A DNA stretch of 64,000 nt from contig OZ242258.1 of the NCBI GenBank assembly GCA_965207025.1, positions 806,001-870,000 of the forward strand, written 5' to 3'. The position numbers and the translations under genes were made by a program. Every line of letters starts with the position of its first letter. Within the stretch, counting starts at the first letter, position 1. This DNA is from Bin87 sp034423595 (GTDB lineage Bacteria > Chloroflexota > Dehalococcoidia > Lucifugimonadales > UBA3495). Under the pieces are notes generated by a model that saw only the letters and a program-made list of their open reading frames with translations, made no database searches and was not told the DNA's origin. Positions 8,136-17,041 of this stretch are shown piece after piece.

Positions 8136-8651
8136 TTATAGTGCAGGCGCGCCGCTCCACCATACCACTCCGTCTTTTCCTTCCACCTGGTCCGCGAGCA
8201 TCTGTGCCTTGCTACCGTTCGGTGGAACCTTCGCCTCGGCGGCGATTTCCGCCAGCGGAACCAGCGCGAAAGCGCGCTCGGCTAGGCGGACGTGCGGTAT
8301 CTGCAAGTCGGGGTCGGCAATGCTTACAACCTGGTTCCCGTAGAGCAGGATGTCCGCGTCGATCAAGCGTGGTCCCCAACGATAGGACTCGGTGCGCCCG
8401 ATGCGCGCTTCCACGTCTTTGCAGACGGTGAGCAAATCCACTGGAGCGAGCGTCGTCTCGAAGGCGGCAACCAGGTTGAGGAAATTGGGCTGTTCGGCCA
8501 CCGCCCATGGTTCAGTTTCATAAACTGAAGAACAGGACACCAGGTGCATATCGTCTTGGCTGTCCAACAACTCGATCGCCTCGGTCAGAGCCGCCAGTCG
8601 GTCGCCCAGGTTGCCACCCAAACAAAGATAGGTGATTACTGGTTGGGCCAT
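8136..8651 (-). CDS. folK: 2-amino-4-hydroxy-6-hydroxymethyldihydropteridine pyrophosphokinase
   Basis: 171 residues. HPPK transfers pyrophosphate from ATP to hydroxymethyldihydropterin, the step before dihydropteroate synthase in folate synthesis. Family features in order: LGGNLGDR near residue 11, VYETEPW near 43, QPNFLN near 54, and the metal/ATP motif WGPRLIDADILLYG near 92-105 with its two Asp residues, then IPHVRLAERAF. Length is typical. It overlaps the end of folP by 16 bp on the same strand, so the two are translationally coupled and consecutive in the pathway. Confidence 0.95.
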   Translation of the reverse strand: MAQPVITYLCLGGNLGDRLAALTEAIELLDSQDDMHLVSCSSVYETEPWAVAEQPNFLNLVAAFETTLAPVDLLTVCKDVEARIGRTESYRWGPRLIDADILLYGNQVVSIADPDLQIPHVRLAERAFALVPLAEIAAEAKVPPNGSKAQMLADQVEGKDGVVWWSGAPAL

Positions 8652-9466
8652 ACGTCCGGCCTCCAGTCTCGCACGATGGCGTCGGTCATCCTGGCAACGC
8701 GCGTCATCTCCTTCACGTCGTGGACGCGCACTATGTCCGCACCTCCGGCTATGCTCATGGCCACGGCCGCGGCAGTGCCCTCCAACCGTTCTTCGGGAGG
8801 AAGGTTGAGAATGCGGCCTATGGTGGACTTGCGGGAAACGCCCAGCAGCAGCGGATAATCCAGCGCCTTCAGCTCCCGCATTCGGCGTAGCAGTTCCAGG
8901 TTGTGATCGGCGGTCTTGCCGAACCCGATGCCCGGATCCAGGATGATGTTCTGGCGCAGGACCCCGGCAGCCTCGGCAATGCCGGCGATCCGGTTCAGGC
9001 CGGCCATAACGTCAGGTACCAGGTCGTTGTACCGGGCCTCGGCTTGGTTGTGCATCAGCACGGCAGGAACTCCGGACGCCGCGATGACGGGCGCCATTGC
9101 CCCGTCGGCCAGGCATCCCCAGACGTCGTTGATGACTGATGCCCCAGCATCGACAGCGCGCCGGGCCACGGCAGCCTTGTAGGTGTCCACGCTCACCGGA
9201 ATGCTGACGGCTTCGCAGATGGCAGACAACGCGGGGATCAGTCGGGCGATCTCGTCCGCAGCAGAAATTGGCTGGCTGCCCGGCCGAGTGGACTCTGCCC
9301 CTACGTCGATGATGTCGGCGCCGTCCGCTTCCATTTGCAGAGCCAATTCAACCGTGGCTTGAGGGTCGTCGGAGAGACCGTCTCCCGAGAAAGAGTCGGG
9401 CGTGAGATTGATGACGCCCATGACGTAAGTGCGACGTCCCCAGATCAGCGGCTCGCCGACGGCCAT
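8636..9466 (-). CDS. folP: Dihydropteroate synthase
   Basis: I place the start at ATG 9466 (276 residues, the usual length). The frame is open back to a GTG at 9574, but a TATAAT -10 box lies inside that extension at 9554-9559. The enzyme condenses pterin pyrophosphate with p-aminobenzoate. Signatures: GVINLTPDSFSGDG close to the N-terminus, GADIIDVGAESTRPGS, and GIGFGKT. The barrel is complete to the C-terminal RVHDVKE. It is followed by folK with a 16-bp overlap. Confidence 0.93.
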   Translation of the reverse strand: MAVGEPLIWGRRTYVMGVINLTPDSFSGDGLSDDPQATVELALQMEADGADIIDVGAESTRPGSQPISAADEIARLIPALSAICEAVSIPVSVDTYKAAVARRAVDAGASVINDVWGCLADGAMAPVIAASGVPAVLMHNQAEARYNDLVPDVMAGLNRIAGIAEAAGVLRQNIILDPGIGFGKTADHNLELLRRMRELKALDYPLLLGVSRKSTIGRILNLPPEERLEGTAAAVAMSIAGGADIVRVHDVKEMTRVARMTDAIVRDWRPDVWPNQ

Positions 9467-9552
9467 GGTAAGCGCCGGATTGATTTGATCTATAGTCTGG
9501 TCTGATGGCAAGGGAGCCGCCCTCCAATCCGCAAGCAGTGTGCGGCGAATGC

Positions 9553-9559
9553 TATTATA
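9553..9559. promoter_or_regulatory. Overlapping divergent -10 elements for folP and the carboxylase gene
   Basis: The heptamer TATTATA reads as TATTAT on the plus strand (towards the carboxyltransferase gene at 9589) and as TATAAT on the minus strand (towards folP). I see no good -35 for either. Confidence 0.45.
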
Positions 9560-9588
9560 CCGGCGAATCGACACGTTGAGGTTGCCGC

Positions 9589-11205
9589 ATGGGTGGCCGA
9601 ACAGGATTTCCGCCGGAGGCCGATTTGACCACGACGAATGAAGCGACCAATGAATCGAACGGCGACGCTAAGCTGGAACACTTGCTGGAACTCAGCGAGC
9701 AGGCCGCGCTGGGCGGTGGGCAACGCCGAATCGAACAGCAGCATCAGCGGGGCAAGAAAACGGCTCTGGAGAGGCTGCAACTGCTGATGGATCCTGGAAC
9801 ATTCCAGGAAATCGACCGGTTCGTCACCCACCGGACGACAGACTTTGGCCTGGATGGCCGCACTTTCCTGGGCGACGCAGTGATCACGGGTTACGGCAAC
9901 ATCGACGGACGCCAGGTGTTCGCCTATGCTCAGGACTTCACGGTTTTCGGCGGATCGCTTTCGGAGGTGGTGGGCCAGAAAATCTGCAAGGTCATGGACC
10001 TTGCTGCCAAGACCGGATGCCCGATGATCGGCATCTGCGATTCCGGCGGTGCTCGCATCCAGGAAGGCGCGTTGAGCCTGGCGGCCTACGGTGACATCTT
10101 CCTCCTCAACACCCTGTATTCGGGAGTGGTTCCGCAGATTTCGGTCATTATGGGTCCGTCGGCAGGCGGCGCCGTTTATTCTCCGGCCATCACTGACTTC
10201 ATTTTCATGGTGCGCGGTACGGGTCAGATGTACATCACTGGGCCGGATGTGGTGCGTACCGTGACTGGCGAGGACGTAACCCACGAGCAGCTGGGTGGTG
10301 CCGACGCCCACGCCGCCCGGAGTGGCGTGGCGCATTTCGTGTCCGACACGGAGGAAGAGTGCCTGGAGGAACTCCGACGGCTTATCTCTTTCCTCCCTCT
10401 GAACAACCTCGACGATCCACCGTCCTATCGCACCGCGGATCCAGCGGCCCGGACCGATGAGGTTCTGCGTGAGCTTGTGCCGCCGGAGCCCAACCGCCCC
10501 TACGACATCCGCGAGATCATCTACCACATCGTGGACGACGAGGACTTTATGGAGGTGCAGGCCGGCTACGCTCCCAACGTGGTGGTCGGATTCGGGCGCA
10601 TGGCCGGCCGTACGGTGGGCTTGGTAGGCAATCAGCCAGCCTTTCTGGCTGGAGTGCTGGACATCAATGCTTCCGCGAAGGCCGCCCGATTCGTGCGTTT
10701 CTGCGACTGCTTCAACGTGCCCCTCGTCACGCTGGTGGACGTGCCAGGCTTCATGCCCGGTACGGAGCAGGAGTACGGCGGGATCATCCGCCACGGCGCC
10801 AAGCTGATCTACGCCTACGCCGAAGCGACGGTGCCCAAGGTCGCGCTCATCACGCGCAAGGCGTACGGCGGCGCTTACATCGTGATGAGCAGCAAACACC
10901 TGCGCTCCGACGTCAACCTGGCTTGGCCCAGCGCGGAGATCGCCGTGATGGGACCAGATGGCGCGGTCAACATCATCTACCGCGAGGAGATAGGCAACGC
11001 CGACGACCCCGACGCGCGGCGGGCCGAGCTCATCGCCGACTACCAGGAACGCTTTACCAACCCATACGTGGCGGCCAACCGCGGCTACCTGGACGACGTC
11101 ATTGACCCGGCTGCAACCCGTCCAACCATCATCAGAGCCCTGGAGATGCTCCAGAACAAGCGGGACACCCTGCCGGCCAAAAAACACGGCAACATACCGC
11201 TATAA
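9589..11205 (+). CDS. Acyl-CoA carboxyltransferase beta subunit (propionyl/methylmalonyl-CoA type)
   Basis: 538 residues from ATG 9589; a shorter start further in is possible. It belongs to the biotin-dependent carboxyltransferase family that moves CO2 from carboxybiotin to propionyl- or acetyl-CoA. Both crotonase-like halves are complete. The first has GRTFLGDAVITGYG, FGGSLSEVVGQK and the oxyanion-forming CDSGGARIQEG (about 145-155). The second has NVVVGFGRMAGR, DVPGFMPGTEQE and the second oxyanion loop KAYGGAYIVM. It lacks the zinc finger of AccD, which favours a PccB/MmdA-type enzyme. No biotin carboxylase or carrier gene is adjacent in this window. Confidence 0.92.
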   Translation: MGGRTGFPPEADLTTTNEATNESNGDAKLEHLLELSEQAALGGGQRRIEQQHQRGKKTALERLQLLMDPGTFQEIDRFVTHRTTDFGLDGRTFLGDAVITGYGNIDGRQVFAYAQDFTVFGGSLSEVVGQKICKVMDLAAKTGCPMIGICDSGGARIQEGALSLAAYGDIFLLNTLYSGVVPQISVIMGPSAGGAVYSPAITDFIFMVRGTGQMYITGPDVVRTVTGEDVTHEQLGGADAHAARSGVAHFVSDTEEECLEELRRLISFLPLNNLDDPPSYRTADPAARTDEVLRELVPPEPNRPYDIREIIYHIVDDEDFMEVQAGYAPNVVVGFGRMAGRTVGLVGNQPAFLAGVLDINASAKAARFVRFCDCFNVPLVTLVDVPGFMPGTEQEYGGIIRHGAKLIYAYAEATVPKVALITRKAYGGAYIVMSSKHLRSDVNLAWPSAEIAVMGPDGAVNIIYREEIGNADDPDARRAELIADYQERFTNPYVAANRGYLDDVIDPAATRPTIIRALEMLQNKRDTLPAKKHGNIPL

Positions 11206-11206
11206 T
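11201..11206 (+). promoter_or_regulatory. Consensus -10 box just before gene 11216
   Basis: TATAAT ends 9 bp before the GTG at 11216, at the very end of the carboxyltransferase gene. A transcript from here would start at or next to the start codon, and no ribosome binding site is present, so a leaderless message is likely. Confidence 0.45.
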
Positions 11207-11215
11207 GGTGGCATA

Positions 11216-11629
11216 GTGGCACGGCAGCAAGATGATCGCGACGGGTGGATTGGAATTCCAAGCGTCCCACCTCAGCGGATCGGGCAGGCGTTTGTCTCGT
11301 TTTACCTCGCGATAGGCGGTGCGGTCGCCGTTGATGTACTGTTGATTACCCACAATCACAGGCCGACGACATGGCAATTATTGGCGGAAGCGGTATTCGA
11401 CGATGGAAGCCAAATCGCGGCTTGGGCGCTTGCGGCGACTTGGCCGATTATGGAGGTGATGAGAATGGTACTGGCAGGAATATGGGAAGCTCGAATGCGC
11501 CGCCGAACCCGTGAGGAGGTCAATCGGCGCTGGCGGGAGTGGCTCCAGCGTCGAGACCAAGCAGTGGCGCGAGGAGAACCTTTTACGGAGCCGGCGCCCG
11601 ACGAAGAAGACAACGGGAGACAGTCATAA
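11216..11629 (+). CDS. Small membrane protein, two TM segments, unknown function
   Basis: 137 residues from GTG 11216. Two hydrophobic segments (about residues 25-48 and 68-92) are followed by a strongly basic, Arg/Trp-rich helix (WEARMRRRTREEV, then RRWREW) and an acidic tail. The frame stays open upstream inside the carboxyltransferase gene, but the codons there fit the carboxyltransferase frame. Its stop TAA directly abuts the ATG of the flavin oxidoreductase at 11630, implying co-transcription. No family recognised. Confidence 0.6.
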   Translation: MARQQDDRDGWIGIPSVPPQRIGQAFVSFYLAIGGAVAVDVLLITHNHRPTTWQLLAEAVFDDGSQIAAWALAATWPIMEVMRMVLAGIWEARMRRRTREEVNRRWREWLQRRDQAVARGEPFTEPAPDEEDNGRQS

Positions 11630-12652
11630 ATGGAATTCGGCGTTTTCTACCAAATCCCTTGTGGGGAAGGCCAGACACCCGCTGATCGTTATGCCGACGT
11701 AATGGCGCAGGTCCAGTTGGCGGACCGACTCGGCTACGATATGGCATGGCTGGCGGAGTTGCACTTTGCCCGGAGCTTTTCGGTGATGCCGGCGCCGCTG
11801 CTCATGGCCTCCGCTTTGTCTCAGACCACCGAGCGCATCATGCTGGGCACGGCGGTGAACCTGCTGCCGTTGCATCACCCTTTGCGGATTGCTGAGGAAG
11901 TGGCTACGTTGGATGTGCTGTCGGGCGGCAGGGCCGTTTTCGGTATCGGCCGCGGTTCGAACCCTAATCATTATCGTGGCTATGGCATCCCCATAGAAGA
12001 GCGTAATGACCGGTTTGTAGAGGGCCTGGACATCGCGTTGCGGGCTTGGACCGAGGATGAACTGGACTATCACGGCCGGTTCTATCAGGCAGAGGGAATT
12101 CGCCTGGAGCCCAAACCCATTCAGCAGCCCTACCCGCCGGTGTACATCGCCTCCAACGGGGCCGATACTTTCCCGCTGGTGGGCAGCCTGGGCCACAGCA
12201 TCTTGGTGACGCCGCTGATCATTACCGTGCAGGGAGTGAGCGACGGGCTTGCGGCCTATCGCGAAACCCTGGCGGAACACGGACACGACGCGTCACAGGC
12301 GAAGGTCGTGGTCAACGTGCCGGTGTACGTGGGCGAAACTGCCGAATCTGCCAGGACGAGTTTCGCTCCCACGGTCAACAACTACCTCGGCACCCTTCGC
12401 AGCATGCAGAACAACTCACGCGGTTCCGGGCGTGCCTTTCAGATCGAATACGACGACTTGTACCACGAACTGGGCGCCATCGGTACTCCCGAACAAGTGA
12501 TAGAGCGGCTTGAGGGGTTTCAAGAACGGTACAACCCCCAGGAGATCATGTGCTGGTTTAACATCGGCGGTATGCTGACTAACGAAGAGGTCGGCCGTTC
12601 CATGCAGCTTTTCGCCGATGAAGTGATGCCCCATTTCCGCAGCGGCAAGTGA
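11630..12652 (+). CDS. LLM-class (luciferase-like) flavin-dependent oxidoreductase
   Basis: 340 residues from ATG 11630, immediately after the upstream stop. The sequence has the bacterial-luciferase TIM-barrel features: an EFGVFYQI N-terminal strand, a LAELHFA segment near residue 41, a LGTAVNLLPLHHPLRIAEEVATLDVLSGGRA block (split in this family by the NADH/flavin loop) and GIGRGSNPNHYRGYG near 105-118, then EPKPIQQPYPPVYIA. It should bind reduced FMN or F420. Substrate cannot be read from the sequence. Families of such monooxygenases are expanded in SAR202-type Chloroflexi. Confidence 0.88.
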   Translation: MEFGVFYQIPCGEGQTPADRYADVMAQVQLADRLGYDMAWLAELHFARSFSVMPAPLLMASALSQTTERIMLGTAVNLLPLHHPLRIAEEVATLDVLSGGRAVFGIGRGSNPNHYRGYGIPIEERNDRFVEGLDIALRAWTEDELDYHGRFYQAEGIRLEPKPIQQPYPPVYIASNGADTFPLVGSLGHSILVTPLIITVQGVSDGLAAYRETLAEHGHDASQAKVVVNVPVYVGETAESARTSFAPTVNNYLGTLRSMQNNSRGSGRAFQIEYDDLYHELGAIGTPEQVIERLEGFQERYNPQEIMCWFNIGGMLTNEEVGRSMQLFADEVMPHFRSGK

Positions 12653-12667
12653 TTGCTCTAGGCCCAA

Positions 12668-14035
12668 ATGAGCGGCAAGAATGACACGGGCTCTCTCTTT
12701 GAGCACGGGCAGCGTCAAAACGCCCGTGCATCTGCGCCTCTGGCCGAACGGATGCGACCGGCGACCTTCGACGAGTTCGTGGGACAGGAGCACATCCTGG
12801 CCGAGGACAAGGTGCTCCGCCGTGCCATCGCCAACGACCGGATCCCGTCAATCCTGTTCTGGGGGCCGCCAGGTTCCGGCAAAACCACCCTGGCGCGATT
12901 GATTGCAACGGTCACGCGGGCGCATTTTGAGCCGGTGTCGGCAGTGTCCGCCGGCGTCGCAGACTTACGGAAAGCGGTGGCGGGTGCGCAGGAACGGCGA
13001 GCTTTTTATCAGCAGCCCACCATCCTGTTCGTGGATGAAATCCACCGGTTCAACAAGGCGCAGCAGGACGTGATCCTGCCGCACGTCGAAGATGGCACCA
13101 TCGTCTTTATAGGCGCGACCACGGAAAACCCATCCTTTGAGGTCAACGCGCCGTTGCTGTCCCGCTGCCGCGTGTTCACACTCAATGCTTTGGAGCCCGG
13201 GCACGTTGAAACCATCGTACTCCGCGCCTTGCAGGACGAAGAGCGTGGTCTGGGGATGTCGAAATCCAGGCTGGAGCCGGAGGCGTTGACCCACCTGGTG
13301 AACATCGCCAACGGCGACGCTCGTGTCGCTTTGAACGCCCTCGAGATGGCCACCGTAGCCGCCGAACCTGATCCGGGCGGTATGCGGATGGTGTCGGTTG
13401 ACGCGATTTCCGACGCCTTGCAACGCCGTACACTGGTGTACGACAAGGCCGGCGACAGCCACTACGACACTATATCGGCATTCATCAAGTCGGTGCGGGG
13501 TTCGTCTCCGGACGGCGCGCTCTACTGGCTGGCGCGAATGCTGGAGTCGGGCGAGGACCCCATGTTCATCGCCCGCCGGCTTGTGATCCTTGCCGCCGAG
13601 GATATTGGCTTGGCCAACCCGGGCGCACTCCCCGTTGCCGTCGCCGCCCAGCAGGCCGTGCATTTCATCGGCCTGCCTGAGGGCCGAATTCCGCTGGCCG
13701 AGGCCACGGTGTATCTCGCCACGTCGCCCAAGAGCAACGCCGCATACCTGGCGCTGGAACGGGCGCTGGAGGACGTGCGCAACACATCGAACGAGCCGGT
13801 GCCGCTGCACTTGCGCAACGCGGTCACCGGATTGATGCGAGGCATGGGCTATGGCTCAGGCTACAAGTACAGCCACGACTACGAAGGTCATTTCGAGCCG
13901 CAGAAATACCTGCCGCCCCAGCTCTCTGGCCGACGTTATTACGAGCCTTCCGACCAAGGCTCGGAAGCCGCCATTGGAGACCGACTACGCCGCTGGTGGG
14001 GCGATGACCGTGGAGACCGTGGATCACAGTCCTGA
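12668..14035 (+). CDS. rarA: Replication-associated recombination protein A (MgsA/RarA AAA+ ATPase)
   Basis: 455 residues from ATG 12668, 15 bp after the oxidoreductase. RarA is a tetrameric clamp-loader-like ATPase acting at stalled forks. Order of motifs: LAERMRPATFDEFVGQEH, Walker A GPPGSGKTT, Walker B LFVDEIHRFNKAQQD, sensor 1 GATTENPSFEVN, arginine finger LLSRCRVF, then the RarA-specific C-terminal region with YDKAGDSHYDTISAFIKS and RRLVILAAEDIGLANP and the terminal GYKYSHDYEGH and YLPPQL. Full length for the family. Its 3' end overlaps the convergent gene at 14024 by 12 bp. Confidence 0.95.
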   Translation: MSGKNDTGSLFEHGQRQNARASAPLAERMRPATFDEFVGQEHILAEDKVLRRAIANDRIPSILFWGPPGSGKTTLARLIATVTRAHFEPVSAVSAGVADLRKAVAGAQERRAFYQQPTILFVDEIHRFNKAQQDVILPHVEDGTIVFIGATTENPSFEVNAPLLSRCRVFTLNALEPGHVETIVLRALQDEERGLGMSKSRLEPEALTHLVNIANGDARVALNALEMATVAAEPDPGGMRMVSVDAISDALQRRTLVYDKAGDSHYDTISAFIKSVRGSSPDGALYWLARMLESGEDPMFIARRLVILAAEDIGLANPGALPVAVAAQQAVHFIGLPEGRIPLAEATVYLATSPKSNAAYLALERALEDVRNTSNEPVPLHLRNAVTGLMRGMGYGSGYKYSHDYEGHFEPQKYLPPQLSGRRYYEPSDQGSEAAIGDRLRRWWGDDRGDRGSQS

Positions 14036-14974
14036 TCCGTCGGAACGCGGGGCTGTATAAACTTGCACCAGTTGGGGCACGGTCAGGTTGGGACGCCAGG
14101 AGAGGTCCACCACGGCCCTAACCTGCCAACCGACAAAAGTGTGCTGCCCGAGTACCGATGGCATCAGGCGGTCGGGCACCGGCAGCCGGAAGGCCCAATC
14201 TGTGCGTTCGCCCGCGTTCTGCAATGCTGGGCGTTGCAAAACCTGTCGGCTCTCCACCACGCGAGCCTGCTTGTGGCCGGAACGCTCCCACCGCACTAGT
14301 TCCACACGCAACTCCCGCGCTTTGACCGCCGAGCGCGTTTCAACCGTCAACTCTCCTTCGATTGTCCCGCCGTTGGGAACCATGCCGGAGTTAAGTGCCA
14401 GATCCATATCTAGGCTGCGATAACTCCGCGATGCAGAAGGTCTCTCCGGCAGTCTTTCACCCCCGATGTGTGTCGCATCGGGATGGGCAAACACCACGAA
14501 TTCCTGGCTGTTCTCGCCAACTCTGCCAATGGCCAGGTTGGCCAAAATGCCTTCCCGTTTCGGCGCCCAATCAGACTTGGCGAGAATTGACGCCGCAAGT
14601 TCCCAGGTTATCTGGGCGTACTTGCCCTTTACCGTGGGGGGCGCCGGCGCCGGGAGCCGCAGCTGAACCGGGTATCTGTGGACGATGCCTGCTTCCAACT
14701 CGGTGTCCTCAAGAAATACGTGGTCAACGTGGTCCGGAATCCCGAATCGGGACCGGGTCCGGCGTCCCGGATGCATCATCTGTGGCACTGCGTCTCGGGC
14801 CGAATCTATGCGTAGTACTTCGGTCTGCGTCAGCCGGACGAAACCCGCGGACGCCAAAAATGACGAACGCGGTGTCACGGCAATCTCCGCTTCCACCAAG
14901 TCGCCGGGATACAACGGGCGGGAGCCGATTGACACCGAGATTTCGGCGGCAGGTGATGAGGAGCGGCGTAACAT
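14024..14974 (-). CDS. Arrestin-fold / Spo0M-like protein
   Basis: 316 residues if started at ATG 14974; an in-frame TTG lies at 14983. The sequence alternates short strands throughout, with LYPGDLVEAEI near the start, an EDTELEAGIVHRYPVQLRLPAPAPPT stretch (hydrophobic-Pro pattern) about one third in, and NGGTIEGELTVE and RELRVELVRWE in the second half. This two-sandwich layout resembles arrestin-like and Spo0M (SpoOM) proteins. There is no signal peptide. Role unknown; assignment by pattern only. It is convergent with rarA. Confidence 0.5.
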   Translation of the reverse strand: MLRRSSSPAAEISVSIGSRPLYPGDLVEAEIAVTPRSSFLASAGFVRLTQTEVLRIDSARDAVPQMMHPGRRTRSRFGIPDHVDHVFLEDTELEAGIVHRYPVQLRLPAPAPPTVKGKYAQITWELAASILAKSDWAPKREGILANLAIGRVGENSQEFVVFAHPDATHIGGERLPERPSASRSYRSLDMDLALNSGMVPNGGTIEGELTVETRSAVKARELRVELVRWERSGHKQARVVESRQVLQRPALQNAGERTDWAFRLPVPDRLMPSVLGQHTFVGWQVRAVVDLSWRPNLTVPQLVQVYTAPRSDGSGL

Positions 14975-15031
14975 CGGCGACAATCAGGGTCACGGCCTGC
15001 CTTGCTCGAATACGGGGGGTGGACCCTTGCT

Positions 15032-15622
15032 TCAGCCACCGCGAATGGCCGCCATCGCTTCATCCGCCGTAACGATGTCTGCCTGCCGATTCAGGATACG
15101 GGAAATTAGAAAATCATGCACGTCCGGCTCGCTGTCTGCGCAGCAATCCTCGACGATGTACAGCCGGTAATCGCGGTCGGCAGCAAAGCGCGTGGTGGAC
15201 AGCACTACGCCACTGGTGGCGTAACCCAGCAGGATAATGGTGTCGATGTTGTTTCCCGTAAGCGCCACGTCAAGGCCCGTACCGAACAGTGCGTTGACGC
15301 GGTGCTTCCCCACGACCACCTCACCCTCCCGCGGCTGGACATCCGGGTGTATCACGGCCAGCGGGTCCAACACCGCTGGCTGACTGGATGCCTTGCGCGC
15401 GCTGAACGTCTTGTTCCGCGCGCTGATCTCGGGATAGCCGGGCCGGAAAACGGTAGCGCAGTAGCACACCATCAACCCGGCCTCTCGCGCAGCGGCCTGC
15501 AACCCGACGGTGCGGGCGACGACGCCTCGCTCCACGGCGTGGGGCAGGTTGCCCATCGCCTCGGCGTAGAAATCAGCGATGAGCAGAGCGGTGGTATCGC
15601 GGTTGATGGTGAAATCTGCCAT
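15032..15622 (-). CDS. Isochorismatase-family protein lacking the catalytic Cys
   Basis: 196 residues from ATG 15622 with an AGAGG ribosome binding site. It has the alpha/beta isochorismatase fold: LLIADF near residue 15 (the family Asp), VVGKHRVNALFGTGL near 103-117 (the family Lys), and the strand-turn GYATSGVVLSTTRFAAD near 133-149. In cysteine hydrolases of this family the turn reads x-G-C-V; here the Cys position is Val. True isochorismatases such as EntB and PhzD also lack the Cys, so an ether hydrolase or a non-catalytic role is possible. The gene follows threonine aldolase by 9 bp on the same strand and is probably co-transcribed with it. Confidence 0.82.
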   Translation of the reverse strand: MADFTINRDTTALLIADFYAEAMGNLPHAVERGVVARTVGLQAAAREAGLMVCYCATVFRPGYPEISARNKTFSARKASSQPAVLDPLAVIHPDVQPREGEVVVGKHRVNALFGTGLDVALTGNNIDTIILLGYATSGVVLSTTRFAADRDYRLYIVEDCCADSEPDVHDFLISRILNRQADIVTADEAMAAIRGG

Positions 15623-15631
15623 GTCCGACCT

Positions 15632-16690
15632 CTACGTGGATGCCGCCAGTCTCCGTACTGTCCCATTCACTCGCGACAACGCTTCGTCAACGTCGGCGGA
15701 CGATATGTGGCGGTGGGTCACCATGCGTAGCGACTGGTCCCTGCTGTGGCTGACCAGCACACCGTCCGCACGCAGCGCGGCGATCACTTCCCGGGCCTCG
15801 CCGACCTTATCGCGGTCAACTTCAAAGATCACGATGTTCGTGTGGATGCTGTCTGCGTCCACCGTTAGGCCGTCGATATTGGCCAGACCGGCGGCCAAAC
15901 GCCGTGCGTTGGCGTGGTCGTCCGCCAAGCGTTCCACCATGGTGTCCAGGGCCACCAGTCCGGCGGCTGCCAGGACTCCGGCCTGACGCATTCCACCGCC
16001 CACCATTTTGCGCCACTTGCGAGCCCGGGTGATGAATTCCTCAGAACCACACAACACCGACCCCACCGGGCAGGACAGAGCCTTGGAAAGGCAGAAGCTC
16101 ACGTCGTCAACGTCCTTGGTCAGCTCGGAGGCTGGAACCTCCAGGGCCACCGCCGCGTTGAAGATCCGCGCTCCATCGAGATGCACCGCCGCGCCCGCAG
16201 CGTGAGCAACGTCCACTACGTCCTTGGTGTCTTGAGGAGTCATAACCCCGCCGCTGCACCTGTTATGGGTGTTCTCCAGGCAGACGAGGGTGGTGGCTGG
16301 GACGTGGATGTTGGAGGCATCGCGGATGGCAGCCTGCACGTTTTCGGCGGATATGCGCCCGTTGGCGTCGTTGGACACGAGGCGGATCTGGGCGCCGGAG
16401 AGGGCAGACGGGCCGCCGGACTCGTTCCAGAACATGTGGGCTTCTTGGCCCATGATCATCTCGTCGCCGCGGCTGCACCACGCCAAAGCCGAGATCAGGT
16501 TGCTCATGGTTCCGCTGGCGGTCAGCAATCCCGCTTCCTGCCCCATCATCTCTGCTGCGCGCTCTTGCAAGGCATTGATCGTTGGGTCTTCGCCAAAGAC
16601 ATCGTCCCCGACTTCCGCCGCCGCCATCGCTCTGCGCATCTCGTCGGTGGGGTGTGTAACGGTGTCGCTCCGCAGATCAATAGCAGCCAT
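15632..16690 (-). CDS. ltaE: Low-specificity L-threonine aldolase
   Basis: 352 residues from ATG 16690, with AGGAGG upstream. It is a PLP fold-type I enzyme cleaving threonine or allo-threonine to glycine and acetaldehyde. Signatures: DLRSDTVTHPT at the N-terminus, GDDVFGEDPT, the LTASGTMSNL phosphate-binding segment, HLDGARIFNAAVAL with the PLP-binding Asp, and the Schiff-base Lys in FCLSKALSCPVGSVLCG. KMVGGGMRQAG follows as in the family. Length is normal. It heads a two-gene leftward unit with the isochorismatase-like gene. Confidence 0.93.
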   Translation of the reverse strand: MAAIDLRSDTVTHPTDEMRRAMAAAEVGDDVFGEDPTINALQERAAEMMGQEAGLLTASGTMSNLISALAWCSRGDEMIMGQEAHMFWNESGGPSALSGAQIRLVSNDANGRISAENVQAAIRDASNIHVPATTLVCLENTHNRCSGGVMTPQDTKDVVDVAHAAGAAVHLDGARIFNAAVALEVPASELTKDVDDVSFCLSKALSCPVGSVLCGSEEFITRARKWRKMVGGGMRQAGVLAAAGLVALDTMVERLADDHANARRLAAGLANIDGLTVDADSIHTNIVIFEVDRDKVGEAREVIAALRADGVLVSHSRDQSLRMVTHRHISSADVDEALSRVNGTVRRLAAST

Positions 16691-16969
16691 ATAGCCTCCT
16701 GGTGGGCAGGTTTTAGTATCGGTCTAGTGGGCGTCATTCTAGCACCAACGCTGCGCCGGCACTACCGGGCCGCCGATGTGCCTGGGCAATCGCGCTTCCG
16801 GCCCCGCCAAAAACGCGCCATGCCTCCAAATACTGAAAAATCTTTCCATCCAGCCAATCCTGCTTCTGATAATCAATCCCCCAAAACGGTGACGCCGCCC
16901 AGTTGACCAAGCCGGCACGCCTGTTCTATCATAACCTTACTGCTAGCAAAAGGTTCAATAACAACGACG

Positions 16970-17000
16970 TTGAGCAAGCTCCAAAACCTGCTATCATAAT
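16970..17000 (+). promoter_or_regulatory. Candidate promoter for the alpha/beta hydrolase gene
   Basis: TTGAGC at 16970-16975, then TATCATAAT at 16992-17000, which gives a -10 with a 16-bp or 19-bp spacer. It lies in the 351-bp gap between the divergent threonine aldolase and the hydrolase; nothing else was seen in that gap. Confidence 0.4.
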
Positions 17001-17041
17001 CCACGGATTCGGTCAATACGCCATCGCACGGAGGCGACGTT

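Noticed and set aside
9490..11187. 565-codon minus frame
   Set aside because: Antisense shadow of the carboxyltransferase gene, whose motifs are unambiguous.
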